DNA of 64,000 nt from Streptococcus pseudopneumoniae (GTDB taxonomy: Bacteria > Bacillota > Bacilli > Lactobacillales > Streptococcaceae): positions 50,162 to 114,161 of the forward strand of contig NZ_JVKV01000099.1 of assembly GCF_001072375.1 (NCBI RefSeq). The letters run 5' to 3'. The notes under the pieces were generated by a model, which saw only the letters and a program-made list of their open reading frames with translations, had not been told where the DNA came from and did not search any database. A program made the position numbers and the translations under genes. This document shows, in pieces, positions 63,420 to 64,000 of this stretch; the first letter of the stretch is position 1, and the number at the start of each line of letters is the position of its first letter.

Positions 63420-63878
63420 ATGCTTGAAAAGTATTATGAGAAAGTAAAAGGTATTGTTCATAGATGCCGAAAAGATTATTATCTCCACCTGTGGGAAAAA
63501 GAGGATTGGGATCAAGAAGGACTGATCTGTCTCTATGAACTCCTTGAGGCTCAACCAGACTTAGTGGAAGAGGAAAAGAAACTCTACGTCTACTTCAAAA
63601 CAAAATTCCGCAATCGAATCCTAGATAGCGTCAGAAAACAAGAGAGTCAAAAACGTCGCCTGGACCGTATGGCCTATGAAGAAGTAGGCGAGATTAGCCA
63701 TCGCCTACCAGAAGGAGGATTGTGGCTGGATGATTACTACGCCCTTCATGAATTGTTGGATAGTTATAGAAGAAAGTTACCACAAGATAAGCAAGAAGCC
63801 TATGAACTCCTCTGGGCAGATGAGCGTTTCAAGGGCCGCAAAGCCATGCTGAAAGAGTTACAGGAAGTAATTCAGTAG
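63420..63878 (+). CDS. comX: Competence-specific sigma factor ComX (SigX)
   Basis: 152-residue alternative sigma factor that directs RNA polymerase to late competence genes through the cin box. Conserved stretches: YYLHLWE.EDWDQEG (~residues 21-36), YFKTKFRNRILDSVRKQESQ (~60-79) and EEVGEISHRLPEGGLWLDDY (~88-107), all as in pneumococcal ComX (159 aa); the C-terminus is a little shorter and more divergent. AAGGGGG upstream of ATG 63420. A ComE-like site precedes it. In pneumococcus there are two identical comX copies, one beside tRNA-Glu, as here. Confidence 0.95.
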   Translation: MLEKYYEKVKGIVHRCRKDYYLHLWEKEDWDQEGLICLYELLEAQPDLVEEEKKLYVYFKTKFRNRILDSVRKQESQKRRLDRMAYEEVGEISHRLPEGGLWLDDYYALHELLDSYRRKLPQDKQEAYELLWADERFKGRKAMLKELQEVIQ

Positions 63879-63904
63879 AATTGAAAAAAAGTTAAAAAAA
63901 GGTG

Positions 63905-63932
63905 TTGACAAAGTTAGAAAAGTCGGTATAAT
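63905..63932 (+). promoter_or_regulatory. Promoter of tRNA-Glu
   Basis: TTGACA (63905-63910), 16-bp spacer, TATAAT (63927-63932): a full-consensus stable-RNA promoter. Confidence 0.85.
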
Positions 63933-63957
63933 AGTAAGAGTTGAAAATAACAACTCT

Positions 63958-64000
63958 GGTCCGTTGGTCAAGGGGTTAAGACACCGCCTTTTCACGGCGG
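63958..64000 (+). tRNA. tRNA-Glu (TTC), 3' end beyond the window
   Basis: Begins GGTCCGTTGGTCAAGGGGTT; the anticodon arm CCGCC-TTTTCAC-GGCGG gives anticodon TTC (Glu). The T arm and acceptor 3' strand lie outside the window. An rRNA operon often follows this tRNA in pneumococcus. Confidence 0.92.

Overview
This window is chromosomal DNA from a low-GC Gram-positive coccus, almost certainly a mitis-group Streptococcus (S. mitis / S. oralis / S. infantis / S. pneumoniae relatives). The identification rests on near-identity of many translated proteins to pneumococcal ones I remember (ribosomal proteins, NrdD, AdhE, GAPDH, PBP2a, MnmA, TrhO), on a comX competence sigma factor beside a tRNA-Glu, and on a CiaR-type small RNA. 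The exact species cannot be fixed from the sequence alone. No IS element, prophage, rRNA or CRISPR array was seen.

Layout. (1) 1-16.8 kb: the end of a sugar/oligosaccharide ABC importer (two permeases and a lipoprotein), a CPBP protease gene broken by one in-frame stop, trhO, a hypothetical gene, a minus-strand PadR-controlled membrane-stress-like operon, a leucine-rich/immunity-like accessory pair with a decayed relative beside it, an MFS exporter, a glycosyltransferase, a polysaccharide-type nucleotide-sugar dehydratase and two tandem DUF805 proteins. (2) 16.9-26.2 kb: a HAD phosphatase, serine dehydratase, a secreted LysM protein, an Rgg regulator with a divergent 37-residue hydrophobic peptide and a cluster of tiny membrane proteins, then mnmA, two Nudix genes and mnmG. 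(3) 26.2-32.3 kb: a small ORF and a GT-C-like membrane protein behind a candidate ComX (cin) box, then the anaerobic ribonucleotide reductase operon nrdD-sORF-GNAT-nrdG-kinase behind tandem NrdR-like boxes. (4) 32.3-47.3 kb: the complete S10-spc-alpha ribosomal protein superoperon with secY, adk, infA and rpoA. (5) 47.3-49.5 kb: an ACT-domain protein, a UPF0210 protein and a csRNA. (6) 49.5-64 kb: rnpA-yidC-khpB, transketolase, yajC, a tyrosine phosphatase, a MORN protein, adhE, gap, a pseudouridine synthase, pbp2A, comX and the start of tRNA-Glu.

How it works together: sections 4 and 6 carry core translation, secretion and cell-wall functions; sections 1 and 2 carry accessory and niche functions. 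Three competence-linked elements occur: comX with a ComE-like site, the cin-box transcription unit, and a csRNA, a family known to restrain competence.

The strongest candidate for something undescribed is a pair of 76-nt hairpin elements lying in the two spacers on either side of rpsH. They have identical geometry and identical internal loops, but their stems differ at eight base pairs and every difference is compensated. Other non-coding candidates are a structured RNA after rplQ, a hairpin leader before rpsJ and several intercistronic hairpins in the superoperon.
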